A stretch of DNA of 64,000 nt from the NCBI RefSeq assembly GCF_014191355.1, contig NZ_JACHWM010000003.1, forward strand, positions 310,001 to 374,000. Direction: 5' to 3'. Shown here piece by piece: positions 18,547 to 28,209 of this stretch; positions within the stretch are counted from its first letter, which is position 1, and each line of letters begins with the position of its first letter. Source of the DNA: Methylobacterium sp. R2-1. Lineage in GTDB: Bacteria > Pseudomonadota > Alphaproteobacteria > Rhizobiales > Beijerinckiaceae. A program made the position numbers and the translations under genes. Below the pieces are notes generated by a model. That model made no database searches, was not told where the DNA came from, and saw nothing but the letters and a program-made list of their open reading frames with translations.

Positions 18547-19632
18547 ATGAAGGCGCGATGGATGCTCGGGCTCGCGGGGCTCTCCCTGGCCGGGTGCTCG
18601 CCAGGCGAGACGGCGGTGGCGCCCGAGCCCCCGTTGGTCCAGACCGTCGAAGTCGCGCCGGCGGTCGGCGGGATCGCGCGCTACACCGGCGTGATCCGGG
18701 CCCGCACCGAGAGCAATCTCGGTTTCCGCGTCGGCGGCAAGATCTTCGAGCGTCTCGTCGATCCGGGTGACCACGTCCGCCGCGGGCAGCCTCTGATGCG
18801 GCTCGACCGGACCGACTTCACCCTTGCGCTGAACGCGGCGCGGGCCTCGGTCGAGGCGGCGCGAGCGCAGATGATCAAGGCAAGAGCCGACGAGGAGCGC
18901 AGCCGCAAGCTCGTCGGCGAGGGGTGGACCTCGCGCCAGACCTACGACCAGAACAAGGCGGCCGCCGACGCGGCCATCGCCCAGTTCGCCTCCGCCGAGG
19001 CGCAGGCGAGCCAGATCGCGAACCAGGCCGGCTATTCCGAGCTTCAAGCCGATGCCGACGGTGTGGTGATGGAGGTGCCCTCCGAGCCCGGCCAAGTGGT
19101 CGCCGCCGGCCAGACCGTCGTGCGGCTGGCACGCGACGGTGCGCGCGAGGCGGAGATCTTCCTGCCCGAGGCGAGCCGCCGCCTTGCGACCGGTCAGGCC
19201 TCCGCCACGCTCTACGCCGAGGGCGAGACCACCTACCCGGCGCGGCTGCGGGAGCTGTCCGCCACCGCCGACCCGGCCACGCGCACCTACCGGGCGCGCT
19301 ACATCCTGTCCGGTGGTGGCGAGGACGCGCCGCTCGGGGCCACGGTGACGCTCCGGCTGAAACCCAACGAGGCCAGCCGCCCGGCCTCTGTCTCGGTGCC
19401 GCTCGGCGCGCTGTTCGACGCGGGCGCCGGCTCGGCCGTGTGGAGGCTCGATGCGGCGACCAACACGGTCGACGCGCAGCCGGTCGCCGTCGCCCGCCTG
19501 TCCGAGGAGAGCGCCGAGGTCGCCTCCGGCCTGAGACCGGGCGACCGAATCGTCGCGCTCGGCGCCCACCTCCTCAAGGCGGGGCAGCGCGTGCGACAGG
19601 CGGCTCCGAGCATGACGGGTGTGGCTCGATGA
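18547..19632 (+). CDS. RND efflux membrane fusion lipoprotein
   Basis: The start at 18547 has GGAGGCAGG upstream and yields a lipoprotein signal with a lipobox ending LSLAGC. The 361-residue protein shows MFP features: a first lipoyl half (RTESNLGFRVGGKIFERLVDPGD), a coiled-coil hairpin, a second lipoyl half (LQADADGVVMEVPSEPGQVV) and a barrel domain. It should couple the downstream RND pump to an outer membrane channel; no TolC-like gene is nearby. Its stop overlaps the pump start (ATG at 19629). Confidence 0.9.
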   Translation: MKARWMLGLAGLSLAGCSPGETAVAPEPPLVQTVEVAPAVGGIARYTGVIRARTESNLGFRVGGKIFERLVDPGDHVRRGQPLMRLDRTDFTLALNAARASVEAARAQMIKARADEERSRKLVGEGWTSRQTYDQNKAAADAAIAQFASAEAQASQIANQAGYSELQADADGVVMEVPSEPGQVVAAGQTVVRLARDGAREAEIFLPEASRRLATGQASATLYAEGETTYPARLRELSATADPATRTYRARYILSGGGEDAPLGATVTLRLKPNEASRPASVSVPLGALFDAGAGSAVWRLDAATNTVDAQPVAVARLSEESAEVASGLRPGDRIVALGAHLLKAGQRVRQAAPSMTGVAR

Positions 19633-22600
19633 GCCCTTCCGCCTTCAACCTCTCGGCGCTGGCCGTACGCGAGCGGGCGGTCACGCTCTTCCTGTTGATC
19701 GCCGTCATCGGGGCGGGCATCTTCGCCTTCGAGCGGCTCGGGCGCGCCGAGGACCCGACCTTCACCGTGAAGGTGATGGCGGTCTCGGCCGTGTGGCCGG
19801 GTGCCACCACCGACGAGATGCAGCGGCAGGTCGCCGACCCGCTGGAGAAGCGGCTGCAGGAACTCGTCTACTACGACCGCGTCGAGACCACGGTCCGGCC
19901 CGGCCTGATGCTGATGAAGGTGTTCTTCAAGGACAATATGCCCCCGGCCAAGGTCCAGGGGGAGTTCTACCAGACACGCAAGAAGCTCTCCGATCAGGCC
20001 TCCAGCCTGCCGCGCGGCGTGCTCGGGCCGCTGTTCAACGACGAGTTCTCGGACGTCTACTTCGCGCTCTACGCCCTCCAGGCCAGGGGCCAACCGCACC
20101 GCCACCTCGTGATGCGGGCGGAGGATCTGCGCCAACGCCTGCTGCGGGTGCCCGGCGTCGAGAAGATCAACATCCTCGGCGAGCAGGCCCAAAAGATCTT
20201 CGTCGAGATCTCATACCAGCGCCTCGCGACCCTCGGGATCACCGGCCAGCAACTCCTGGCCTCGCTCGCGAACCAGAACGACGTGACGCCCGCGGGCTTC
20301 GTCGAGGCGGACGGTCCCCGCGTGCACCTGCGTCTCGACGGCGCCATCGACGGGCTCGACGCGATCCGTAACCTGCCCGTGGCGGCAGGCGAGCGCAGCT
20401 CGAAGCTTGGTGACATCGCCGAGGTGAAGCGCGGCTACGAGGACCCGAAGACTTTCGAGATCCGCAACGGCGGCGAGCCGGCCCTGATGCTCGGCGTCGT
20501 GATGAAGCCCGGCTTCAACGGCCTCACCCTCGGCGGGGCGCTGAACGCCGAGGAGATCGCGATCCACCACGAACTGCCCACTGGCATCACGTTCAGCAAG
20601 ATTACGGATCAGGCCAAGGTCATCGACGAGGCCATCCAAGAGTTCATGGTGAAATTCTTCACCGCGCTTGGCGTGGTGATCCTCGTGTCTCTGGCCGCTC
20701 TCGGGTTCCGCGTCGGCATCGTGGTGGCTTTGGCCGTGCCACTCACCCTGTCGGCGGTGTTCGTGGTGATGATGCTCATGGGCCGCGACTTCGACCGCAT
20801 CACGCTGGGTGCGCTGATCATCTCGCTCGGCCTCCTCGTGGACGATGCCATCATCGCCATCGAGATGATGGTGGTGCGCATGGAAGAGGGCGCCGACCGG
20901 ATCGCCGCGGCGACCTATGCCTGGAGCGCCACCGCCGCTCCGATGCTGACCGGTACGATCGTCACCATCGCGGGCTTCCTGCCCGTGGGCTTCGCGGCCT
21001 CGACAGCCGGGGAGTACGCCGGCAATATCTTCTGGGTGGTGGCCTTCTCGCTGATCGTCTCGTGGATCGTGGCGGTGACCTTCACCCCCTATCTCGGCGT
21101 CAAACTGCTGCCGAACATCAAGCGCGTGGAAGGCGGGCACGACGCGATCTACGCTACGAGGAACTACCAGCGCCTCCGCCGCATCGTGCGGATGTCCGTC
21201 GACCACAAGTGGATTGCTGCCAGCATTACGCTCGTCCTGTTCGCCGCAGCTGTGGTCGGCATGGGCAAGGTGGAGAAGCAGTTCTTCCCCAACTCGGAGC
21301 GCCCCGAACTCATCGTCGAGGTGACGCTGCCGGCGGGCTCCGCCTTCGCGGCCACCGAGGCCACGGTGAAGCGGGTCGAGGCGGCCGTTCGCGAACTGCC
21401 GGAGGCGCTCGAGATCACGAGCTACATCGGCCAAGGCATGCCGCGCTTCGTGCTCTCCTTCGATCCTGAACTGCCAGACCCCGCCTTCGCGCAGATCGTG
21501 GTGCAGACCGCCGACGCCCATGCCCGCGACGCGCTCCGGGCCAAGGTGCGCGGGCTCGTCGACGGGGGTCGCTTCCCCGAGGCGCGGGTTCGTGTGCTCC
21601 AGATCGTGTTCGGGCCGCCGGTCCGCTTCCCGGTCGCCTTCCGCGTGGTCGGGCCGGATCTCGACGTCATCCGAGGCATCGCTGCCGAGGTGGCCGAGGC
21701 CATGGCCACGAACCCCAACATGCGCATGATCCACCTCGACTGGGGCAACAAGACCCCGAGCCTGCATCTCGCCCTCGACCAGGAGCGCCTGCGCCTGATC
21801 GGCCTGACGCCGAAGGAGGCCGGCCAGCAGCTGCAGAGCTACCTCAACGGCACGCCCGCGACCCAGGTGCGCGAGAACCTGCGCTCGGTGGACGTGCTCC
21901 TGCGCAGCCCCGGCCCCGAGCGGCGCTCGCTCGGCGATATCGGCGACCTGACGCTGGCCACGAAGGACGGGCGTCAGGTGCCGCTGTCGCAGGTCGCGCG
22001 GCTGGAGAGCCGCAGCGAGGACGCGGTGCTCAAGCGTTACAACCGCGAGACCTACATCCGGGTGCAAGGCGACGTGCTCGACGGCAAGCAGCCGCCGGAC
22101 ATCCACGCGCAGGTCGCCCCGCTGCTCGATCCGATCAAGGCGAAGCTTCCGCCGGGCTACCGCATCGACTCGGCCGGTGCGGTGGAGGAGAGCGCCAAGG
22201 CGATGACCGCCCTGGTGGCCGTGTTCCCGCTGATGCTGATCGTAACGCTGACGGTCATCATGCTGCAGGTGCGCTCGTTCACGACCATGTTCATGGTGTT
22301 CGCCACCGCCCCGCTCGGCCTCGTCGGTGCGGTGCCGACGCTGTTGATCTTCCAACAGCCCTTCGGCTTCAACGCGATCCTCGGCCTGATCGCCCTGTCG
22401 GGCATCCTGATGCGCAACACTCTGATCCTCGTGGACCAGATCCACCACGACCGGGCGGCGGGCCTGTCGGATTACGAGGCCCTCGTCGAGTCGACGGTGC
22501 GGCGGGCCCGGCCCGTCATCCTGACGGCGGCCGCCGCGATGCTGGCCTTCATCCCGCTCACCCACTCGGTGTTCTGGGGGGGCGCTCGCCTACGTGCTGA

Positions 22601-22743
22601 TCGGCGGCGTCGGCGTCGGCACGCTGCTGACGCTGCTGTTCCTGCCCGCGCTCTACGCCCTCTGGTTCCGCGTGGCGCGCGAGCCGCGCCAGGGGACCGT
22701 CCCGACCGGCGCCGGCCCGCTGCCGCATCCGGTCGAGTCCTGA
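19629..22743 (+). pseudogene. RND efflux pump, frameshifted near the C-terminus
   Basis: The frame encodes a typical RND/HAE-type inner-membrane pump (DPTFTVKVM near the start, LGLLVDDAIIAIEMM in TM4, GLIALSGILMRNTLILVDQ in TM11). At 22576-22582 a run of seven G bases follows TTCT, and the frame then turns into Arg-rich nonsense ending at 22895. Removing one G restores FWGALAYVLIGGVGVGTLL, the normal TM12, and ends at TGA 22741-22743, giving 1037 residues, the usual family length. As written the pump lacks its last helix. The cause could be a true mutation, slippage-prone phase variation or a sequencing error. Confidence 0.85.
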
Positions 22744-22886
22744 GGCAACGCCGTTCAAGCCCGGTGGCGGGCCACAGAGATCGCAGGCCCGGTCGGGTCT
22801 GGGATGCGCCGGCCGGTCTGCGCTTCCGCTCACCTCGCGCAGGCCGGTCGTTTGTCGTTCACCGAGAGTATCGGGGATGGGCCTTC

Positions 22887-22910
22887 TATAGATGACGTCT
22901 TGCATCTATA
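22887..22910. promoter_or_regulatory. palindromic TetR operator upstream of tetR
   Basis: TATAGATG, eight bases, CATCTATA: perfect 8-base arms, 26 bases before the regulator's start codon. A closely matching palindrome with the same spacing lies at 23640-23663 before the thioesterase gene. The position suggests autoregulation by the adjacent TetR protein. Confidence 0.65.
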
Positions 22911-22935
22911 TGAGGTGCTGGACAAAAGGGATCAG

Positions 22936-23481
22936 ATGATGCCGAGAGTTTCGCAGGAGCAGGCCCGGCTCAACCGCCAGCGCGTCGTCGAAGTCGCCGC
23001 GGCCCTGTTCCGCGAGCGCGGTCTCCACGGCGTCGGCGTGGCGGACATCATGGCCTCCGCTGGCCTGACCCATGGCGGCTTCTACGGCCAGTTCGCCAAC
23101 AAGGAGGCCCTGGCGGCCGAGGCGTTCGACGCCGCGATCGCCGAGGAGCGGCGCGGGGACATCGATACCATCCTCGAGAACTACCTGTCCCTCGGACACG
23201 TCCGTGCGCCCGGAAAGGGGTGCCCGCTCGCGGCCCTGGCGAACGACGTCTCGCGCGAACCCTCCGACAGCCCGGTTCGGAGCCGCTTCACCCGCGGCGT
23301 CGAGGCCCTGGCTGCGATCCTCGCCAACCTGACGCCGAGGGCGTCCCGGGAGCGGCGTCGGCAACGCTCGCTCGCGACGCTCTCGACGCTCGTCGGGGCG
23401 GTCGTCCTGGCCCGGGCCGTCAACGACGAGACGCTGGCGGATGAACTGATCCAGGCGGCGCATTCCTCGGTCGCTCCGTAG
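22936..23481 (+). CDS. TetR family transcriptional regulator
   Basis: The 181-residue protein has an N-terminal TetR HTH (RVVEVAAALFRERGLHGVGVADIMASAGLTHGGFYGQFANKE, seen in parts across residues 16-57) and a variable ligand-binding C-terminus with a conserved Cys-Pro (GKGCPLAALAND). The AcrR-type sub-pattern HGGFYGQFANKE fits this group. An AAAAGGGA motif precedes ATG at 22936; the second ATG at 22939 is equally usable. It lies downstream of the RND pump and upstream of the thioesterase-SDR block. Confidence 0.9.
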   Translation: MMPRVSQEQARLNRQRVVEVAAALFRERGLHGVGVADIMASAGLTHGGFYGQFANKEALAAEAFDAAIAEERRGDIDTILENYLSLGHVRAPGKGCPLAALANDVSREPSDSPVRSRFTRGVEALAAILANLTPRASRERRRQRSLATLSTLVGAVVLARAVNDETLADELIQAAHSSVAP

Positions 23482-23639
23482 GGAATCCGAGGACGGCGCG
23501 CCCTCCGTCACACGACCCCGATCGATAGGCATCATCTCGATGCATCCGCGCCGCTCGACGATTCCGGACGAGCAGGGCCTCATGGCGGGCGCCCGCATCG
23601 AGGGCCGATCACTCCGGATGCCCCACCTCCGCTGCCATT

Positions 23640-23663
23640 TTTAGATTGCGATCGGCATCTAAA
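23640..23663. promoter_or_regulatory. second TetR-type palindrome, upstream of thioesterase operon
   Basis: TTTAGATT, eight bases, CATCTAAA. The outer 7-base arms are perfect, and the spacing equals that of the palindrome at 22887. The shared half-site T(A/T)TAGAT makes this a good candidate for a second binding site of the same TetR protein. It lies 113 bases before the thioesterase start. Confidence 0.6.
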
Positions 23664-23775
23664 TAGATTACGAACACCATCGTACCGGCAGCCACTGCTA
23701 TCAGCGCTGCCGATCCCCGGCCGATCGTGGGTCCTCCGGACCCGACCTTCGGAGTGCTCCCGACAAGGTACACGG

Positions 23776-24324
23776 ATGGCTGACGAAGCGCTCTCGCGCG
23801 GGCCGGCGCCTTCACGCACGCGGATCGTCCAATGGGACGATCCGCGTTCCACCGCCGAGGCGGGACGAAACCTCACGGGACTCGATTTCCTGCGTTCGCT
23901 CATCGCGAGGGACATCCCGGCGCCGCCCGCGATCCTGCTGCTCGGGATCGAGTTCGTGTCAGTCGATTCCGGCTCGGCGACCATGCGCATGCCGGCTGCT
24001 GAGCACCTCTTCAATCCGTTGGGCTCCGTCCACGGCGGCGCCCTCGCCACGCTCCTCGACAGCGTCATGGGATGCGCCGTGCATTCCACCCTACCGCTCG
24101 GACGCGGCTACACGACGCTCGAGTTCAAGGTGAATTTTCTGCGCGCGGCGACCGAACGATCCGGCTTGCTGACGGCCGTCGGCGAGGTCGTCCACGCCGG
24201 TCGTCAGCAAGCGGTGGCCGAAGCCCGCCTCAGCGATGCGTCTGGTCGCCTGCTGGCGACCGCGAGCACCACCTGCCTCCTGTTCAATCTGCCGGACGGG
24301 CGTTCGTCCCCCGCCGCCGACTGA
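23776..24324 (+). CDS. PaaI-type hotdog thioesterase
   Basis: The 182-residue protein contains the PaaI hotdog core: LFNPLGSVHGGALATLLDSVMG, where HGG and the downstream Asp belong to the catalytic region, followed by TTLEFKVNFLRAA. Family members hydrolyse acyl-CoA thioesters, often phenylacetyl-type. An N-terminal extension of about 40 residues precedes the fold. It starts a same-strand run with thiolase, MATE and SDR genes. Confidence 0.87.
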   Translation: MADEALSRGPAPSRTRIVQWDDPRSTAEAGRNLTGLDFLRSLIARDIPAPPAILLLGIEFVSVDSGSATMRMPAAEHLFNPLGSVHGGALATLLDSVMGCAVHSTLPLGRGYTTLEFKVNFLRAATERSGLLTAVGEVVHAGRQQAVAEARLSDASGRLLATASTTCLLFNLPDGRSSPAAD

Positions 24325-24372
24325 CCGAGCTCGACGCTGCAGCCTACCCACCGACCGATTCGAGGCCAGCCC

Positions 24373-25557
24373 ATGACGTCACGCCAGATCGTTCTCTGCC
24401 ACCCTGTCCGCACGGCGATCGGGGCCTATGGCGGCAGCCTCAAGGACGTCGCTGCGACCGAGCTTGGCGCGGTAGTGATCAGGGAGACCTTGCGCCGTGC
24501 CGGCCTCGACGAAGGCCGGCTCGGCAGCGTGACGATGGGCAACGTCGTGCAGGCCGGCAACCGCATGAACCCGGCCCGGCAGGCTTCGGTGAACGGCGGC
24601 GTGCCCGTCAACGTGCCGGCGCTGACCGTCAACCGCGTCTGCGGCTCGGGGGCGCAAGCCATCGCGACGGCGGCCGACGAGATCCGGCTCGGCCATCACG
24701 ACGTCGCAGTCGCGGGGGGCATGGAGAACATGGACCGGGCGCCGTACCTGATGGAGGGCGGGCGCTGGGGCCATCGGATGGGTCACGCCCGGATCCTCGA
24801 CAGCATGCTCAACGACGGCCTCGTCGATGCCTTCTCGGGCGAGCATTCCGGCTGGCACACCGAGGACGTGGCACTCAAGTCCGGGATCGGCCGGGAGGCG
24901 CAGGACGCCTGGGCGGCTCGTTCACAGGAGCGGTTCGCGAAGGCGCAGAGTGCGGGCGCATTCGATGCCGAGATCGCGCCGGTTGAGTTCAAGGGCCGCA
25001 AGTCCGTCGAGACCTTCGCGCGGGACGAGGCGCCGCGTCCCGAGACGAGCATCGAGACGCTGGCGCGGCTGAAGCCAGCCTTCCGCAAGGACGGGACGAT
25101 TACGGCCGGCAACGCGCCGGGCCTCAATTTGGGCGCGGCCGCGATGGTCGTAGCCGAGCGGAACTTCGCCGAGACCAACGGTCTTGACGCCTTCGGCCGC
25201 CTCGTCGCCTACGGCGTCGGCGCCTGCGAGCCGGGCCTGTTCGGGCTCGGGCCCGTTCCGGCGGTTCGGCAGGCTCTGGAGCGGGCTGGCTGGTCGCTGG
25301 GTGACCTCGACAAGGTCGAGATCAACGAGGCGTTCGCGGTGGTGCCGCTCGCCGTCGCGAAGACGCTCGGCCTTCCCGAGGACATCGTCAACGTCGAAGG
25401 CGGGGCCATCGCGCACGGCCACCCGATCGGCGCGACCGGCGCGGTCCTGACGACCCGCCTGCTCCATTCCATGCGCCGCGACGGCCTCCGGCGCGGGCTG
25501 GTCACTCTCTGCATCGGCGGCGGCCAGGGCATCGCGCTGGCTATCGAGGCGGCCTGA
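24373..25557 (+). CDS. thiolase (acetyl-CoA acetyltransferase family)
   Basis: The 394-residue protein has the full thiolase set: nucleophile Cys90 in NRVCGSG, His350 in GHPIGATGA and the second Cys380 in LCIGGGQG. The product either condenses two acyl-CoAs or cleaves 3-ketoacyl-CoA. Because it sits with a thioesterase, a MATE exporter and an SDR rather than with phaB or fad genes, an acyl-chain detoxification or small-molecule modification role is possible but inferred. Confidence 0.92.
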   Translation: MTSRQIVLCHPVRTAIGAYGGSLKDVAATELGAVVIRETLRRAGLDEGRLGSVTMGNVVQAGNRMNPARQASVNGGVPVNVPALTVNRVCGSGAQAIATAADEIRLGHHDVAVAGGMENMDRAPYLMEGGRWGHRMGHARILDSMLNDGLVDAFSGEHSGWHTEDVALKSGIGREAQDAWAARSQERFAKAQSAGAFDAEIAPVEFKGRKSVETFARDEAPRPETSIETLARLKPAFRKDGTITAGNAPGLNLGAAAMVVAERNFAETNGLDAFGRLVAYGVGACEPGLFGLGPVPAVRQALERAGWSLGDLDKVEINEAFAVVPLAVAKTLGLPEDIVNVEGGAIAHGHPIGATGAVLTTRLLHSMRRDGLRRGLVTLCIGGGQGIALAIEAA

Positions 25558-25597
25558 ACCGGGACGCCCACCTCACAGACATCATGAGGGCTCCGCC

Positions 25598-27028
25598 ATG
25601 GACAGGCTCACGCGCCGCCTGCTGGAAGCGCCCATCCTGCCGACTTTGGCCCGGATGGCCGTACTCAACATGGCGGTGATGGTGGTCCAGACCTCGGTCG
25701 GCCTGATCGAGACCTACTTCGTCGCGGGCCTCGGCACCGACGCCCTCGCCGGCATGGCCCTGGTCTTCCCAGTGGTAATGCTGGTCCAGATGCTCTCCGC
25801 GGGCGGCGTGGGCGGCGGCATTCAGTCGGCGGTCTCGCGCAGGCTCGGCGCCGGACGGCAGGCGGAGGCGGAGCTGTTGGCATGGCATGCGGCGGCTTTG
25901 GCCTTGAGCCTCGGCGTTACGACTAGCCTCCTCGCCCTGCCGCTCGGACCCTCCCTCTATGCGGCGATGGGCGGAACCGGCGGCTCGCTGGAGACCGCGA
26001 CGGCTTACGCGAACGTCGTCTTCGGCGGGGCGATCCTGATCTGGCTGTTCAATGCGTTGTCGGCGGTGATCCGCGGCACCGGCAACATGGCGCTCCCGGC
26101 CCTCGTCACCTGCGTCGGCGCCGTCGTGCTGATCCCGCTCTCTCCCGCGCTGATCTTCGGCTGGGGGCCGTTTCCCCGCCTCGGGGTCGTGGGCGGCGGC
26201 GTCGCGTTCGCCGCTTATTACGCGGCGGGCTCGGCGGTGTTCGCCGCCTATCTCTGGTCCGGCCGCGGCGTGCTGCGCCCGAGGCGCCGCCTACCTCGGC
26301 TGGAATGGGCTCCCTCGCGCGAGATCCTGCGCATCGGCCTGCTCTCAGGCATCGCCAGCATGACCTCGAACGTCACGGTCATCGCCGCGACCGCATTCGT
26401 CGGAACGGCGGGGTCGGCGGCGGTCGCCGGGTACGGGACGGCGGCGCGCCTCGAATACCTCCTAGTCCCCCTCGTGTTCGGCCTCGGCTCGCCGATCGCC
26501 GCACTCGTCGGCACGGCGCTCGGCGCCGGCCACCACGCTCGCGCCCGTTGCGCCGCGCTGACCGGCGCCGTCGTCGCCGGCCTCCTGACGGAGGCCATCG
26601 GGCTTGGCGCCGCCCTATATCCGGCCGGGTGGCTAACTCTGTTCGGGGACGACCCGGCGATGCTGGCGACAGGCGCGGCGTACCTGCGACTCGTCGGCCC
26701 GTTCTACGGCTTCTTCGGCTTCGGGCTGGCCCTCTACTTCGCCGCCCAAGGGGCCGGCCGCGTCGGCTGGCCGCTCGCCGCCAGCCTGCTCCGGATGAGC
26801 GTGGCGCTCGGCGGCGCCGGGATCGCCTCAGTGCTCGGGCTTGGCCTCACGGGGATATTCGTCGCCCTCGCCGCCGGCTTCGCGACCATGGGCCTCGTCA
26901 ACGCCCTCACCTTCGCTACGGGACGGATGTTTCCGACTGAGCCGGCACCGCCAGCGTTTGTGACGCCCGCTCCCACCGGCACAGCGGTGCGTCACCGCAC
27001 CCGACCGCCGGGCCGGAGACCGCGCTAA
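25598..27028 (+). CDS. MATE family efflux transporter
   Basis: The 476-residue protein has about 12 membrane helices in two similar halves, with the MATE-typical start of half one (LARMAVLNMAVMVVQTSVGLIETYFVAGLGTDALAG, in parts) and NALSAVIRGTGNMALPALV at the end of helix 4. It exports cationic or amphipathic compounds using a Na+ or H+ gradient. It follows the thiolase by 40 bases and probably shares its transcript. The substrate is unknown. Confidence 0.9.
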   Translation: MDRLTRRLLEAPILPTLARMAVLNMAVMVVQTSVGLIETYFVAGLGTDALAGMALVFPVVMLVQMLSAGGVGGGIQSAVSRRLGAGRQAEAELLAWHAAALALSLGVTTSLLALPLGPSLYAAMGGTGGSLETATAYANVVFGGAILIWLFNALSAVIRGTGNMALPALVTCVGAVVLIPLSPALIFGWGPFPRLGVVGGGVAFAAYYAAGSAVFAAYLWSGRGVLRPRRRLPRLEWAPSREILRIGLLSGIASMTSNVTVIAATAFVGTAGSAAVAGYGTAARLEYLLVPLVFGLGSPIAALVGTALGAGHHARARCAALTGAVVAGLLTEAIGLGAALYPAGWLTLFGDDPAMLATGAAYLRLVGPFYGFFGFGLALYFAAQGAGRVGWPLAASLLRMSVALGGAGIASVLGLGLTGIFVALAAGFATMGLVNALTFATGRMFPTEPAPPAFVTPAPTGTAVRHRTRPPGRRPR

Positions 27029-27038
27029 CTTGCCAATA

Positions 27039-27058
27039 TAAATTATCATTATAATTTA
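27039..27058. promoter_or_regulatory. AT-rich palindrome upstream of the SDR gene
   Basis: TAAATTAT-CATT-ATAATTTA forms a perfect 8-base inverted repeat in a short, very AT-rich patch between the MATE and SDR genes. It could be an operator or promoter core for the SDR. It differs from the TetR palindromes, so any regulator would be distinct. It lacks the GC-rich stem expected of a terminator. Confidence 0.4.
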
Positions 27059-27115
27059 AAACTCCGATGCGGTCGCACGGGAGATCCCTTGGGAGGCCGC
27101 TCTGAGGAGGCCATC

Positions 27116-27931
27116 ATGAGCCAGACGTCCACCAAGACCGCCATCGTGACCGGAGCGTCGTCCGGGATCGGCCTGGAGACCACCAAGGCTCTTCGGGCCG
27201 CCGGCTACCGCGTCTACGGAACGAGCCGGAAGCCGGCCGCCTCCGGTGCGATCACGATGCTCGCCTGCGACGTCACCGACGACGCTTCGGTCGCCGCCAT
27301 GATCGAGACGGTCTTCGGTGAGACGGGCCGCATCGACCTTCTGGTCAACAATGCGGGCTTCGGCATCAGCGGCGCGGCCGAGGAATCCTCGATCGGGCAG
27401 GCTCAGTCGATGTTCGACGTCAACCTGTTCGGCCTGATCCGCACGACGCGCGCCGTCCTGCCCATCATGCGCTCCCAGAGATCCGGCCGCATCGTCAACA
27501 TCAGCTCGGTCATGGGCTTGATCCCTGCGCCGTTTATGGCGCTTTACGGTGCGAGCAAGCACGCGGTCGAGGGCTACTCGGAATCGCTCGATCACGAGGT
27601 CCGCGGGCAGGGCATCCGGATTGTGCTCGTCGAGCCCGCCTTCACCCGCACCAGCTTCGACCAGAACCTCGTGCAACCCGACGTCCCCCTAGACATCTAC
27701 GCGGCGGATCGCACCGGTCGGGACCGCTTCCTGGGCGAGGTCATGAAGAGCGCCGACGCCCCCGAGGTGGTGGCGAAGGTTGTCGTAACGGCAGCCACCG
27801 CGGCAACGCCCAGGCGCCGCTACACCGCGGGATCAAAGGCGCGCAAGGTCAGCTTGCTGCGCAGGTTCGTGCCGGTCGGCGCCTTCGACAAGAGCTTCCG
27901 CAAGGAGATGCACCTTTCCAAGATCGCATGA
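27116..27931 (+). CDS. short-chain dehydrogenase/reductase (SDR)
   Basis: This classical SDR of about 271 residues has TGASSGIG at residues 12-19 for NAD(P) binding, NNAG, an active-site Ser in NISSVMG and the YGASK catalytic pair. The Arg-containing loop GTSRKP after strand 2 hints at NADP preference. The substrate is unknown. ATG at 27116 directly follows a GAGGAGG-type site and is preferred over the upstream Met at 27089. Confidence 0.9.
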   Translation: MSQTSTKTAIVTGASSGIGLETTKALRAAGYRVYGTSRKPAASGAITMLACDVTDDASVAAMIETVFGETGRIDLLVNNAGFGISGAAEESSIGQAQSMFDVNLFGLIRTTRAVLPIMRSQRSGRIVNISSVMGLIPAPFMALYGASKHAVEGYSESLDHEVRGQGIRIVLVEPAFTRTSFDQNLVQPDVPLDIYAADRTGRDRFLGEVMKSADAPEVVAKVVVTAATAATPRRRYTAGSKARKVSLLRRFVPVGAFDKSFRKEMHLSKIA

Positions 27932-28098
27932 CACCGGGACTCATCGTTGCCATCAGGCATGGCGGTCTAGCGACATGATCAGCAGCCTCCTCACTCGGAG
28001 CTTCGACCCGCGATGGCTCGGAGGTCTGTTTCGGGTCCGAGGGCGGTTCAGCACTCGCTCACTCAAGGTCTGCTCTTGGCGCACAGCCGAACAATCCG

Positions 28099-28130
28099 CA
28101 TGTGAACTCCTGACTGGCCTTCCAATCTTC
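28099..28130 (-). repeat. dispersed degenerate repeat, copy 3
   Basis: The minus strand reads GAAGATTGGAAGGCCAGTCA then GGAGTTCACATG, the most diverged of the four copies. It is followed on the same strand by AGCAGACCTTGAG, a weak echo of the AAGCGGACA motif. It lies between the SDR and response regulator genes. Confidence 0.4.
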
Positions 28131-28209
28131 CCGAGTATGCGCCGGACGCTTGACAGTGCGGGTGTCGAGCCTCCCTCGGCCGGTCAGGTCAGCTGCTGCT
28201 TGGCGCCCT

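Noticed and set aside
20211..22565. 784-codon minus-strand frame across the RND pump gene
   Set aside because: Composition is dominated by His/Arg/Asp/Gly with no domain; the sense frame carries unmistakable RND motifs.
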